From positions 114,199-178,198 of the forward strand of contig NZ_JACVEW010000004.1 in NCBI RefSeq assembly GCF_017776525.1: a stretch of 64,000 bases of DNA, written 5' to 3'. Position numbers and translations under genes: made by a program. This DNA is from Marinobacterium alkalitolerans (lineage in GTDB: Bacteria; Pseudomonadota; Gammaproteobacteria; Pseudomonadales; Balneatricaceae). How positions within the stretch are numbered: position 1 is the stretch's first letter; each line of letters opens with the position of its first letter. The notes beneath the pieces were generated by a model, which was given only the letters and a program-made list of their open reading frames with translations, had not been told where the DNA came from and ran no database searches. Positions 30,030-39,028 of this stretch are shown piece by piece.

Positions 30030-30953
30030 ATGCCAGTTGAGGATCTCTATCCGTCCCGAAACCGCACAGAGCCGGCCATTCTGGATCGACAGGATCCCAT
30101 TATTCACAGCACCGATTTCAGCGCGGCCCCGATCAGCGAAGAACAATTGCGTCAGTACGAGGAAAAGGGTTTCCTGCTACTGCCGGAGGTATTCAGCCGT
30201 GCGGAGGTCAGCCGTTTTCTCAACGAACTGAATCAGATGCAGCAGGACCAGGCACTGCTGGATTCTGAGGTTTCCATCACTGAGCCGGACAGCGGCGCCC
30301 TGCGCTCGGTGTTCCAGATTCATCACCATAATGACCTCTTCAGCCAGGTCGCATCCGACCCTCGCGTGGCGGATATCGCCCGCTTTATTCTGGATGATGA
30401 TCTCTACATCCATCAGTCACGTCTGAATTTCAAACCCGGTTTTAACGGCCGTGAGTTTTACTGGCACTCGGATTTTGAAACCTGGCACGTAGAGGATGGC
30501 ATGCCGCGCATGCGTGCACTGAGCGCCTCCATCCTGCTGACCGACAACAGTGACTTCAACGGCTCCCTGATGGTGATGCCCGGCTCTCATCGCAAATATG
30601 TGAGCTGTGCAGGCGAAACCCCCGACGACTACTACCGCCACTCGTTGCAGCAGCAAACGGTTGGTACCCCGGATAATCACAGCCTGTCTTACCTGCACAA
30701 GCAGTATGGACTGGAATCCACGGCCGCTCCCGCCGGGTCTGTCCTGTTGTTTGACTGCAACCTGATGCATGGGTCGAACGGCAACATTACCCCCATGCCG
30801 CGCAGCAACCTGTTTTTCGTGTACAACGCGGCCAGCAACCGTTGCGTCGCACCGTTCTGCAACCAGCCTCCCCGACCGGAGTTTCTGGCGACGCGAGAGA
30901 CCTTCGATATTCTGCCTCAGCGCAGTGCCTCTCAGGACCGCAAGGCCGGTTGA
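30030..30953 (+). CDS. ectD: Ectoine hydroxylase EctD
   Basis: A 307-residue Fe(II)/2-oxoglutarate dioxygenase that converts the compatible solute ectoine to 5-hydroxyectoine in the cytosol. The diagnostic segment FYWHSDFETWHVEDGMPRM is present. Iron ligands fall at His146, Asp148 and His247 (in LMHGS), almost the same numbering as characterised EctD enzymes. The start is supported by an optimal AAGGAGGT at 30017-30024. No ectABC genes are in the window, so it is an orphan ectD. A 244-nt upstream region contains a GC hairpin pair (29960-29965 with 30001-30006). A related PhyH dioxygenase is the only alternative, and the signature argues against it. Confidence 0.93.
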   Translation: MPVEDLYPSRNRTEPAILDRQDPIIHSTDFSAAPISEEQLRQYEEKGFLLLPEVFSRAEVSRFLNELNQMQQDQALLDSEVSITEPDSGALRSVFQIHHHNDLFSQVASDPRVADIARFILDDDLYIHQSRLNFKPGFNGREFYWHSDFETWHVEDGMPRMRALSASILLTDNSDFNGSLMVMPGSHRKYVSCAGETPDDYYRHSLQQQTVGTPDNHSLSYLHKQYGLESTAAPAGSVLLFDCNLMHGSNGNITPMPRSNLFFVYNAASNRCVAPFCNQPPRPEFLATRETFDILPQRSASQDRKAG

Positions 30954-30960
30954 ATCGCTT

Positions 30961-30983
30961 CGGGCAGGGACACTCCCTGCCCG
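30961..30983. terminator. Bidirectional hairpin between ectD and the DHOD-like gene
   Basis: CGGGCAGGGA CAC TCCCTGCCCG is a perfect 10-bp stem with a 3-nt loop, placed exactly between the two converging stop codons (30953 and 30985). T-tails are poor on both strands, but stability and position suit a shared terminator. Confidence 0.65.
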
Positions 30984-30984
30984 T

Positions 30985-31986
30985 TCACGGATGCCAGAGG
31001 TCCAGCGAATCCAGGTAGTTGGCGCGCTCCCAGGCGGAAGGGTTTTGGGCGTTGGCATGACTGACGCTGCCCCTGAGTTGCGTCAGGGAGTCATATTCCT
31101 GCTCCTCCAGCCAGGCCAGCATCTCCTGTTTCATCCGTAACATCACACCACTTCCCTGCCGCATCAACACACTGGCCAGTTGCGCCACCTGCGCCCCGAC
31201 CAGTTGCGTCCGAATCACGTCCTCGGCATGGTGAACACCGCCGGTAATTGCAACGTCCACTTCAACCTGTGCCTTGAGAATCGCCGTCCAGCGCAGCCGT
31301 TCGTTCAGTTCGGAGGGGGTCGAGAGCTGCAACTGAGGCAGGATTTTCAGCGTATCCAGGTCCAGCGTGGGCTCCAGAAAGCGATTGAAGAGCACCACGG
31401 CATCTGCCCCGGCATGCTTGAGCTGTGCCACCATATGGGTCGGACTGGAAAAGCGGGAGGACAGTTTGACCGCCAGCGGCAAGTTCGGCACCGCCGCCCT
31501 GACCGTGGCCAGGATATCCAGATAGCGCTGCTCCACGGCCGCGCCACTTTCGGTCACCGAGGCCGCAACGTGATAGATATTGAGTTCAAGCCCGTCAGCT
31601 CCCGCGTCAGCCAACTGGCGTGCATGCTCGGCCCAGCCCCAGGGGCTCACCCCGTTCAGGCTGGCGATGACCGGAATCTGCATGCGCTGCTTCATCGCCT
31701 GCAGCCGTTCCAGGTAGTGCTCCTCGGCCGTTTTGAACTGATCAGGAACCGGCAGGTAGTCATCCGCCTCCAGATGACCGATCTCCTGCTCGTAGAGAAA
31801 CTGGTGCAACATCTCATGATCCCGGGTGCACTCCTCCTCGAACAGGCTGTGCATGACGATGGCGGCCGCTCCGGCATCTTCCAGTGCACAGGCGCCGTCA
31901 GCCGTTGCTGTCAGCGGTGACGCCGAGGGCACCAGTGGGCTGTCCAGATCCAGCCCCATGTAGCGGGTTTGCAGGGGATTAGTCAT
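30985..31986 (-). CDS. Dihydroorotate-dehydrogenase-like FMN protein paired with NifJ
   Basis: A 333-residue TIM-barrel protein of the PyrD/PreA fold (MGLDLDSPLVPSASPLT, IPVIASLNGVSPWGW, DVAITGGVHHAEDV). It is not a standard dihydroorotate dehydrogenase. The catalytic loop that normally reads N-x-S-C-P-N is N-I-Y-H-V-A here (residues 136-141), so the Cys/Ser base is missing. Similar proteins are often found beside pyruvate:ferredoxin oxidoreductase genes. Here the start overlaps the nifJ end by 8 nt, implying translation coupling. The flavin-phosphate binding segments are retained, so a redox role with an unknown substrate is likely. Confidence 0.82.
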   Translation of the reverse strand: MTNPLQTRYMGLDLDSPLVPSASPLTATADGACALEDAGAAAIVMHSLFEEECTRDHEMLHQFLYEQEIGHLEADDYLPVPDQFKTAEEHYLERLQAMKQRMQIPVIASLNGVSPWGWAEHARQLADAGADGLELNIYHVAASVTESGAAVEQRYLDILATVRAAVPNLPLAVKLSSRFSSPTHMVAQLKHAGADAVVLFNRFLEPTLDLDTLKILPQLQLSTPSELNERLRWTAILKAQVEVDVAITGGVHHAEDVIRTQLVGAQVAQLASVLMRQGSGVMLRMKQEMLAWLEEQEYDSLTQLRGSVSHANAQNPSAWERANYLDSLDLWHP

Positions 31987-34900
31987 GCGCTTGACCCTCC
32001 TGTTGGTCGGCAGGCGTATCGATTTGACCCCAGCTCAGCCCGGCCAGTTGCTCGTAACGGTGATAGCGATCGCTGACTTCACGCTGTGCCTGCTGCAAAA
32101 AGCGACGCGCGGCTTCCGGATTGGCCCTTGCCAGCATGCTGAAACGCGCTTCGGTTCGGGCGAACACTTCGTAGGGAATGGAGGGCGGTTTGGAGTCCAG
32201 TCGCAGCGGATTCTGGCCCTGCTCGGCTCGCCGAGGATCATAGCGCAACAGGGGCCAGTGCCCGGACTCCACTGCCAGCCGTTGATGTTCGTGGTTGTCC
32301 GCCATATCGAAACCATGCGCGATACAGGGTGAATAGGCGATGATCAGCGAAGGACCATCCCAGCTTTCCGCTTCCTGAAAGGCGTGCAGCGTCTGCACGT
32401 CCTTGGCGGCATAGGCCACGTGTGCCACATACACCTGCTCGTAGTCCATGGCGATGCGGGCCAGGTCTTTCTTGGCCACGGGCTTGCCGCCGGCGGAAAA
32501 CTTGGCCACTGCCCCGCGCGGTGTTGCCTTGGAGGTCTGCCCGCCGGTATTGGAGTACACCTCCGTATCCAGCACCAGAATATTGACGTTGCGACCGGAG
32601 GCGAGCACATGGTCCAGCCCGCCATAGCCGATATCGTAGGCCCAGCCATCGCCGCCGATGATCCACACGCTGTGGCGGCAGAGCTTGTCGGCCAGACGGT
32701 CCAGTTCCACCGCTCTGGCATCATCCATGCGTCTGAGCCGTTCACGCAGCCGGGCGATACGCTCACGCTGGGCCTGCACTCCCGCCTCATCGCTTTCATC
32801 CGCCACCCGGATCGCATTCACCAGCTCGGCGTCCAGTTCATCGGCCAGGCTCTCCAGCAGCTCAAAGGCATACTCCGTTTGCTTGTCCAGCGCAGCACGC
32901 ATGCCCAGACCAAACTCGGCATTGTCTTCAAACAGCGAGTTGTTCCATGCCGGCCCCCGTCCCTCGGCATTATGGGTCCAAGGGGTGGTGGGCAGGTTAC
33001 CGCCGTAAATGGAGGAGCAGCCGGTCGCGTTGGCCACCAGCATGCGGTCGCCGAACAGCTGGCTCAGCAGGCGAATGTAGGGGGTTTCACCGCAGCCGGA
33101 GCAGGCGCCGCTGAACTCGAACAGCGGGTCCATCAGCATGGAACCCTTGAGGGTATTGGCTTTCAGGCCGGTGCGATCAAAGGGTTTCAGGTCCTTGAAG
33201 AACTGCCAGTTATCTCGCTCCTGCTCAACCACCTCTGCCTTGGGCACCATATTCAGTGCCTTGCGGCTCTGGTTGGACTTATCGTGAATCGGGCAGATTT
33301 CGACACATAGGGTACAGCCGGTACAGTCATCCGGCGAAATCTGATAGCTGATCAGAGTGTTGTCGGGAAAATCTCGCGCCCCCTTGATCGGCACAGCCTT
33401 GAACCCTTCCGGTGCCCGCTTCATCTCACCGGCATCAAATGCCTTGGAGCGGATCACCGAATGAGGGCAGACAAAGACACACTTGCCGCAATGGGTGCAG
33501 AGATCGGGCTCCCACTGCGGCAGCTCCCGTGCGAGATCACGCTTTTCGTAGGCGGCCGTGCCCACCGGCCAGGTGCCATCGGTGGGCACCCGGCTGACCG
33601 GCACCTGATCACCGCGACCGGCAATCAGTTCGGCTGTCACCCGCTGCACGAAGGGGCTGGCATCCTGAGCATCCACTTCATGCATGGGAATTCGGCTGGT
33701 CACCTGCTCAGGCACGTCAAAGGCTTCCAGGTGTGAGAGCGCATTATCGATGGCAGACAGGTTCATATCGGCAATACGGCGACTGCGACGGCCATAGCTG
33801 GACTCGACTGCCGCCTTGATCTGCCCGATGGCATCCTCGTGCGGCAGAATCTCGGTCAGGGCAAAGAAGGCAGTCTGCATGATGGTGTTGATACGCTTGC
33901 CAAGCCCCGCTTCCTCGGCGACCCGGTATGCGTCCAGCAACCACACCTTGATCTCCTTGCTGACCATCGCCTGCTGAACGCTGGCCGGCAGCGACTGCCA
34001 AAAGGCCTCTCCCTTCAGGTGCGTATTGACCAGCAGGGTCGCCCCCTGCGCCGCCTTGTCCAGCATGGGATAGCGTTGCAGAAACAGGGGCTGGTGGCAG
34101 CCGACAAAATCGGCTTCTCCGTCCTGAATTTCATACGTCGACCGAATGGGATCCGGGCCAAACCTCAGGTGAGAGACCGTGACGGCCCCGGACTTCTTGG
34201 AGTCGTAGACAAAATGCCCCTGCGCATGGCGCTGCGGGTCGGCCCCGATGATTTTGATGCTGTTTTTGTTGGCCGACACCGTTCCGTCTGCCCCCAGACC
34301 GTAAAACACGGCCTGAAACTGACGCTCCCCGGCGTGGGTTCTGAAGTGTCGGTCCCAGCGCAGGCTCAGGCGTGTCACGTCATCATCGATGCCCACGGTA
34401 AAGCTCGGCGCGTAACTCTTGCGCCCCAGGTGATCGAATACGGCTTTCACCATGCCGGGCGTAAACTCTTTTGATGACAGGCCATAGCGGCCTCCCAGCA
34501 CTCGGGGCAGCCCCTCGCCGGGCCAGTCTCCCTCACTGCAGGCACGGAACAGGGCGGTGGTCACATCCTTGAACAGCGGCTCGCCGTCAGCCCCCGGCTC
34601 CTTGGTACGGTCCAGCACGGCAACGGCTTTAACACTGGCCGGCAGCTCCGCCAGCAGCCGTTCAGGCGACAGGGGACGGAACAGACGAACGGTCAGCACG
34701 CCGACCTTTTCACCTGCACTGTTCAGGTGATCAACGGTTTCCTGCACGCAGTTGGCGGCCGATCCCATCACCACGATTACCCGCTCGGCGGCCTCGTCGC
34801 CATGGTATTCGTACAGGCGGTACTGGCGCCCGGTCGCCTCGGCAAAACGGTCCATCGCGTTCTGCATGATGGCAGGAAAGGCATCGTAATAGGGATTCAC

Positions 34901-35608
34901 GGCTTCACGGGACTGAAAGAACAGGTCCGGGTTCTGAGACGTGCCCCGCACAACAGGATGCGCTGGCGACAGCGCGCGATCACGGCAGGCCCTGACCAGC
35001 GCCGGGTCGATCAGCTGCTGCAGTTGTTGCGCTTCAAGCACCTCGACCCGGCTGATTTCGTGGCTGGTCCGAAAACCGTCGAAGAAATGCAGCACCGGGA
35101 CTCGCCCTTCCAGCGAGGCCATTTCGGCAATGCAGGCCATGTCCATCACCTCCTGCGCATTACAGGAGGCCAGCAGCGCAAAACCGGTGGTGCGGGCGGC
35201 CATCACATCACTATGGTCGCAGAAAATCGACAGGGCGTGGGTCGCCACTGAACGCGCTGCCACATGAAACACCGTGGGGGTCAGTTCACCGGCGATTTTG
35301 AACATGTTGGGGATCTTGAGCAGCAGCCCCTGAGAGGCCGTGAATGTACAGGTTTTGGCACCGGCCTGAAGGGCGCCGTGGACGGCCCCGGCGGCACCGG
35401 CTTCACTTTGCAGCTCAATCACCTGGGGCACCGTGCCCCAGAGGTTGGTTTGATGACGGTTGCTCCAGCTGTCGGCCAGCTCCCCCATCACCGAGGCCGG
35501 GGTGATGGGATAGATGGCAATGACATCATTGAGCTGGTGCGCAACCCGGGCAGCGGCTTCATTGCCATCCATCATCCGTATTTCCGGCCGGGTCATGTCA
35601 GTCTCCAC
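31979..35608 (-). CDS. nifJ: Pyruvate:ferredoxin/flavodoxin oxidoreductase NifJ
   Basis: A single-chain PFOR of 1209 residues (1205 if MTRPEI at 35596 is the start). It oxidises pyruvate and CoA to acetyl-CoA and CO2 with TPP, reducing ferredoxin or flavodoxin. Domains in order are the pyrimidine-binding/gamma part (YPITPASVMGELAD), a gamma-type domain, a two-cluster ferredoxin domain with CTHCGKCVFVCP (about 704-715) and CTGCTLCVEICP (about 762-773), CSGCGETPY near 835-845 for the proximal cluster, and the TPP domain (GGDGWAYDIGYGG, YSNTGGQTSKATPRGA). All cluster cysteines are present. The usual partner ferredoxin is not adjacent. Confidence 0.95.
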   Translation of the reverse strand: METDMTRPEIRMMDGNEAAARVAHQLNDVIAIYPITPASVMGELADSWSNRHQTNLWGTVPQVIELQSEAGAAGAVHGALQAGAKTCTFTASQGLLLKIPNMFKIAGELTPTVFHVAARSVATHALSIFCDHSDVMAARTTGFALLASCNAQEVMDMACIAEMASLEGRVPVLHFFDGFRTSHEISRVEVLEAQQLQQLIDPALVRACRDRALSPAHPVVRGTSQNPDLFFQSREAVNPYYDAFPAIMQNAMDRFAEATGRQYRLYEYHGDEAAERVIVVMGSAANCVQETVDHLNSAGEKVGVLTVRLFRPLSPERLLAELPASVKAVAVLDRTKEPGADGEPLFKDVTTALFRACSEGDWPGEGLPRVLGGRYGLSSKEFTPGMVKAVFDHLGRKSYAPSFTVGIDDDVTRLSLRWDRHFRTHAGERQFQAVFYGLGADGTVSANKNSIKIIGADPQRHAQGHFVYDSKKSGAVTVSHLRFGPDPIRSTYEIQDGEADFVGCHQPLFLQRYPMLDKAAQGATLLVNTHLKGEAFWQSLPASVQQAMVSKEIKVWLLDAYRVAEEAGLGKRINTIMQTAFFALTEILPHEDAIGQIKAAVESSYGRRSRRIADMNLSAIDNALSHLEAFDVPEQVTSRIPMHEVDAQDASPFVQRVTAELIAGRGDQVPVSRVPTDGTWPVGTAAYEKRDLARELPQWEPDLCTHCGKCVFVCPHSVIRSKAFDAGEMKRAPEGFKAVPIKGARDFPDNTLISYQISPDDCTGCTLCVEICPIHDKSNQSRKALNMVPKAEVVEQERDNWQFFKDLKPFDRTGLKANTLKGSMLMDPLFEFSGACSGCGETPYIRLLSQLFGDRMLVANATGCSSIYGGNLPTTPWTHNAEGRGPAWNNSLFEDNAEFGLGMRAALDKQTEYAFELLESLADELDAELVNAIRVADESDEAGVQAQRERIARLRERLRRMDDARAVELDRLADKLCRHSVWIIGGDGWAYDIGYGGLDHVLASGRNVNILVLDTEVYSNTGGQTSKATPRGAVAKFSAGGKPVAKKDLARIAMDYEQVYVAHVAYAAKDVQTLHAFQEAESWDGPSLIIAYSPCIAHGFDMADNHEHQRLAVESGHWPLLRYDPRRAEQGQNPLRLDSKPPSIPYEVFARTEARFSMLARANPEAARRFLQQAQREVSDRYHRYEQLAGLSWGQIDTPADQQEGQAHD

Positions 35609-35683
35609 TTCAGAGGGTCATGGCCTCAGTATGGCAAAGAAGTGGAGACTCGCACTTGACCTGTGCCAACAGGCCGGCCCCGT

Positions 35684-36274
35684 TCAGGCCACCTCGCCGC
35701 GCCCGAAAACGGTCTCAACCAGTTCGCGAAAACTGGTGGCCTGGAGGTTGATCTCAACCGGCACCTGCAGCTGACGGGCAATTTCACTGGCCGAGATGAT
35801 GCCGCAGATCTCTTCCGTGGCCGGGTTCACAACCAGCATGTGCTGGCTGCCCTCATACTGAAGGGTTTTCAGCAGATCCCCAATGGTGCCCTGCTGCAAC
35901 ACGGACAGCGGTACTCCGCGCAGCTTGGCCCGGGGCACCATCACATCCTTGATGCTCAAATCTTCCCGTTTCAGCCCCAGACTGGTGGCCTGGCTCAGCA
36001 CCTTTCGGCTTTCAAGGTCGATGACGGTCAGGATGCCACGGAAGTGTGCACTGCTGTCGGTCACGATGACTGAGCGCACGTGCACCTTGCGCATGGCGCG
36101 CGTCGCCTCGTCGACACTCTCATTCAGGCTCATGGTCAGTGGCACCACCTTTCTGAAGTCGGTCATGACCGACTCGGCCGGAGAGTCCAGATCAATGGCC
36201 GAACTGGATTCAGCGCCGGACAGGGTTTGATAGTGCTCAAGACTTACGGTTTTCAGTTCGTGATAGCGTTGCAT
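35684..36274 (-). CDS. CBS-domain protein
   Basis: About 196 residues from MQRYHELK, chosen because GGAG lies 9 nt upstream; the frame is open to 36313. It has two tandem CBS motifs (about 35-95 and 105-180; MTDFRKVVPLTMSLNESV and VMVPRAKLRGVPLSVLQQ), the adenylate-binding sensor fold, with no attached enzyme or channel domain. Such stand-alone CBS proteins report AMP/ATP or similar ligands to a partner. It is upstream of nifJ on the same strand with a 75-nt gap, so it may be an energy sensor for the PFOR unit; this is an inference. Confidence 0.83.
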   Translation of the reverse strand: MQRYHELKTVSLEHYQTLSGAESSSAIDLDSPAESVMTDFRKVVPLTMSLNESVDEATRAMRKVHVRSVIVTDSSAHFRGILTVIDLESRKVLSQATSLGLKREDLSIKDVMVPRAKLRGVPLSVLQQGTIGDLLKTLQYEGSQHMLVVNPATEEICGIISASEIARQLQVPVEINLQATSFRELVETVFGRGEVA

Positions 36275-36343
36275 GATTTCGATCTCCACACGCCAGCGGC
36301 GTGATGCATTCATGTTTGAATCAGTCAGCGGGAACGGACAGCA

Positions 36344-36634
36344 TCAGGCCAACCGGGGAGGAGCCCTGGCCCGGGGTGTGGAGAAACTGAAAGGCGGGAT
36401 AAGGGGATCGCGCTCCTGCGCGATAAATGCAGACTTACAGACCTGTATATTCAGGGGCTGGTGCAGTGCAGGATCATCCGTGTCAGCAGGGGCCGAGTCC
36501 GCCAGCGCGGACTCCATGGCCACCGGCTCCAGCGACAGCTGGATATCTACATCCTGCCGGACTTCAGGGAGAGCAAGCCATGACAGCGCCAACAGCAGCA
36601 GAGCAAGGCTTAGCCGCAAAATGCTCGATGGCAT
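36344..36634 (-). CDS. Small exported or membrane-anchored hypothetical protein
   Basis: Possible product of about 96 residues starting MPSSILRLSLALLLLALSWL. It has one N-terminal hydrophobic segment followed by an acidic, proline-containing tail without cysteine-rich or known motifs. Longer starts at 36667 or 36706 are open, and no start has a strong ribosome-binding site, so the gene itself is uncertain. I do not recognise it. It is on the same strand as its neighbours, between the CBS gene and the ABM gene. Confidence 0.4.
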   Translation of the reverse strand: MPSSILRLSLALLLLALSWLALPEVRQDVDIQLSLEPVAMESALADSAPADTDDPALHQPLNIQVCKSAFIAQERDPLIPPFSFSTPRARAPPRLA

Positions 36635-36753
36635 CGGTCTGCAGGTGGAATCAGTGCGACTGCTCATGGCGCGGAATGCCTCTGTCACTGAACGGCTGAA
36701 TGCCATTTCAGCATAGTGCGTTCACGGCAGAGGTCAACGCCGACCAACAGGGT

Positions 36754-37101
36754 TCACAGCTGTGGCGCGTCAAAATCCTCGGGCTCATCCGTGTACACGC
36801 ACACATTCCAGTCCTCGGCCAGCCCGTCCTCGGCCTTGCAGTAACGCTCGAAAAACTCGGTGATTTCACGACGCTGGCAGTGCGCTTCAAAACTTTCCAT
36901 ATCGGACCAGATTTCATGAAACACGATCGGGAAACTGCTGCCTTCGGCAAAAGGACTGTCGATATGGCGTGTAACCGTGTATTGCACACACCCGTCCTCG
37001 CGGTGAGCGTTGGGTTCAAGCTGTTGCAAGACACGAAACAGCTCCGCTTCCTTGCCGGGTTTGGGCTTGAACTGGGCAGTGCAGTAAACCAGAGATGACA
37101 T
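36754..37101 (-). CDS. Antibiotic biosynthesis monooxygenase (ABM) domain protein, YgiN-like
   Basis: A 115-residue small ferredoxin-like-fold protein (MSSLVYCTAQFKPKPGKEAEL; EIWSDMESFEAHCQRREITEF) of the ABM/quinol monooxygenase group. These dimeric enzymes oxidise quinols or polyketide-like phenols without a cofactor, although many members are uncharacterised. It ends before the small hypothetical and starts 22 nt downstream of the exported protein gene, so the two are probably co-transcribed. ATG follows AAGGAGT. Confidence 0.85.
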   Translation of the reverse strand: MSSLVYCTAQFKPKPGKEAELFRVLQQLEPNAHREDGCVQYTVTRHIDSPFAEGSSFPIVFHEIWSDMESFEAHCQRREITEFFERYCKAEDGLAEDWNVCVYTDEPEDFDAPQL

Positions 37102-37123
37102 GGACCACTCCTTGTTGAGTCGG

Positions 37124-37678
37124 TTATTGAGACAGTGCCCGATCGAGCCGAGCGATATAGGGACGGATGACCGCCTTGTCCGCTGCCGACACCTGCGCCA
37201 GCATGCGGGCAGCTTTCAATGCCAGCTCCATGCGCGCACGTGTTTCGGGGTCAAGCAGCTGCAACAGGTCAGGATCCAGAGTGCCACCGGAAGCGGCCAG
37301 GGCAAGGATTTGCGGGCTTTCGGCTTCCGCCTTGACCGCCCCATAGGCCAGTACGATGCGATCACCCGCCAGCGCCCAGCTTTCGGTGCTGGTGAACTCG
37401 CTGTGCCGAACAATGTTTTCCAGTGTCTGATGGGCTTCGGGATACCGTTGCCTGAGCAGGGTTACGCCCCGCAGGTGTGGATCAAACACACCCGCTCCCG
37501 GCATGATCTCCCGGTGCAGAAACCGGCCCTTGCCCTCGGCCTGCATCGACTCGGCCAGGGCACGCACCTTGGGCAGTGTTGCAAGATAAGCCTCGATCGA
37601 AGCAGGGTTGAGCCCGGCCGCCTTAACCGGCAGTGCCAGCATCCAGAACAGGGCAAAAAACAAGGGTGCAGTCCGCAT
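37124..37678 (-). CDS. Secreted (periplasmic) hypothetical protein
   Basis: A 184-residue precursor from MRTAPLFFALFWMLALPVKAAG, with GGGAG upstream at 6-nt spacing and a typical Sec signal peptide ending VKAA. The mature part is all-helical by appearance (YLATLPKVRALAESMQ; GDRIVLAYGAVKAEAESPQILALA) without cysteine. I do not recognise a function. It is the first gene of the minus-strand group that continues with the ABM protein, and is divergent from livJ. Confidence 0.7.
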   Translation of the reverse strand: MRTAPLFFALFWMLALPVKAAGLNPASIEAYLATLPKVRALAESMQAEGKGRFLHREIMPGAGVFDPHLRGVTLLRQRYPEAHQTLENIVRHSEFTSTESWALAGDRIVLAYGAVKAEAESPQILALAASGGTLDPDLLQLLDPETRARMELALKAARMLAQVSAADKAVIRPYIARLDRALSQ

Positions 37679-37819
37679 TTGCAGCTCCCGGCCAGTTTCA
37701 TTGATCCGTGAGTCTATCAGATGCAATTTTCCTCGCCCATGACGCTACGCAGAGACGTTTGAACTGTGCAATAATCACCGCTACTGGCAAAAACAATCAT
37801 AATAATCAGCGCACTTCGG

Positions 37820-37832
37820 TGAGCTGAGCTCA
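37820..37832. promoter_or_regulatory. Palindrome TGAGCTGAGCTCA in the livJ leader
   Basis: A perfect 6-1-6 inverted repeat, 24 nt before the livJ ATG, in the 177-nt divergent region. It could be an operator for the liv operon or a leader hairpin. No known box is recognised. Confidence 0.35.
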
Positions 37833-37855
37833 GACTAACCCATGAGGGGGACTGT

Positions 37856-38980
37856 ATGACTCTGAAGAAAGCAACCTTCGGTAAGACACTGCTGGCAGCG
37901 GGCACGCTGATGGCCGCCATGACAGCCGCACATGCCGAGACACTCAAGATCGGTATTGCCGGTCCGGTGACCGGCCCCGTTGCCCAGTACGGTGACATGC
38001 AGAAAATCGGTGCCATGATGGCGATCGACAAGATCAATGAAGCCGGCGGCGTTAACGGCATGACACTGGAAGGTGTTATCTATGACGACGCCTGTGACCC
38101 CAAGCAGGCCGTAGCGGTAGCCAACCGCATCGTCAATGACGACATCCGCCACGTGATCGGTCACCTCTGCTCCAGCTCCACCGAGCCGGCTTCCGATATC
38201 TATGAAGAGGAAGGCGTGATGATGATCACGGCGGCCTCCACCTCCCCCACCATCACCGAAAAGGGTTATGAGCTGATCTTCCGTACCATCGGTCTGGACA
38301 GCCTGCAGGGCAGCCTGGCGGCGGAGTACATCAAGGACAACATCAAGCCGCAGCGTCTGGCCGTGATTCATGACAAGCAGCAGTATGGTGAAGGTCTGGC
38401 GACCACGGTACGTGACATGCTGGCGGATGCAGGCATTGAAGCGCAGATGTTTGAAGGTGTCACCCCGGGCGACAAGGACTTCTCGGCGCTGATCGCCAAG
38501 CTGAAGCGCAATAACATCGACTTCGTTTACTACGGCGGCTACCATCCGGAGCTGGGCCTGATCCTGCGCCAGTCACGTGAAAAAGGCTTTGATGCCGCGT
38601 TCATGGGCCCTGAAGGGGTTGTGAACTCCGACCTGGCCGCCATTGCAGGCGACGCGATGGAAGGTGTCCTGGCAACCGCACCGAAGAGCTTTGACCAGAG
38701 CCCGGAAAACGCTGCCCTGGTAGAAGCCTTCAAGGCACGCAACGAAGACCCGTCCGGTCCTTTCGTATTCCCGGCCTACTCGGCGGTTCAGGTGATGACC
38801 GAGGCGATGGACGCCACCGGCAAAACCGATCCCTACGCACTGGCTGAGCACCTGCGTGCCAATCGCTTTGATACCACCATCGGTGAAATCGGTTTCGATG
38901 CAAAAGGCGACCTGACCGAACCGACATTCGAGATCTACACCCTGCACGCCGACGGCAGCAAAACCCCCGTCACCAAGTAA
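37856..38980 (+). CDS. livJ: Branched-chain amino acid ABC transporter, periplasmic binding protein (LivJ/K)
   Basis: A 374-residue Leu/Ile/Val-binding type I periplasmic protein with a signal peptide ending TAAHA before ETLKIGIAGP. Family segments are GPVTGPVAQYGDM, LIGHLCSSSTEPAS-like ligand loop (actual HVIGHLCSSSTEP), AVIHDKQQYGEG and FDAKGD. It binds leucine, isoleucine or valine in the periplasm and delivers them to LivHMGF. It has its own RBS (GAGGGGG) and is first in a complete operon. A strong hairpin follows it, fitting the usual excess of binding protein over permease. Confidence 0.93.
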   Translation: MTLKKATFGKTLLAAGTLMAAMTAAHAETLKIGIAGPVTGPVAQYGDMQKIGAMMAIDKINEAGGVNGMTLEGVIYDDACDPKQAVAVANRIVNDDIRHVIGHLCSSSTEPASDIYEEEGVMMITAASTSPTITEKGYELIFRTIGLDSLQGSLAAEYIKDNIKPQRLAVIHDKQQYGEGLATTVRDMLADAGIEAQMFEGVTPGDKDFSALIAKLKRNNIDFVYYGGYHPELGLILRQSREKGFDAAFMGPEGVVNSDLAAIAGDAMEGVLATAPKSFDQSPENAALVEAFKARNEDPSGPFVFPAYSAVQVMTEAMDATGKTDPYALAEHLRANRFDTTIGEIGFDAKGDLTEPTFEIYTLHADGSKTPVTK

Positions 38981-38994
38981 TCACTGCTCTGAAT

Positions 38995-39028
38995 CGAGCC
39001 CTCTTCCCTTTCGGGGGTAGAGGGCTCG
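38995..39028 (+). terminator. Intercistronic hairpin between livJ and livH
   Basis: CGAGCCCTCT (38995-39004) pairs with AGAGGGCTCG (39019-39028), a 10-bp stem with a 14-nt loop that can pair further (TCCC with GGGG). No T-run follows. It most likely protects or partially terminates the livJ message and lowers expression of the downstream genes. Confidence 0.6.

Noticed and set aside
30030..30953. Generic phytanoyl-CoA dioxygenase
   Set aside because: The full EctD signature around His146/Asp148 is present, so ectoine hydroxylase is the better call.
32384..33310. 308-codon plus-strand open frame opposite nifJ
   Set aside because: Antisense to the conserved TPP domain of NifJ.
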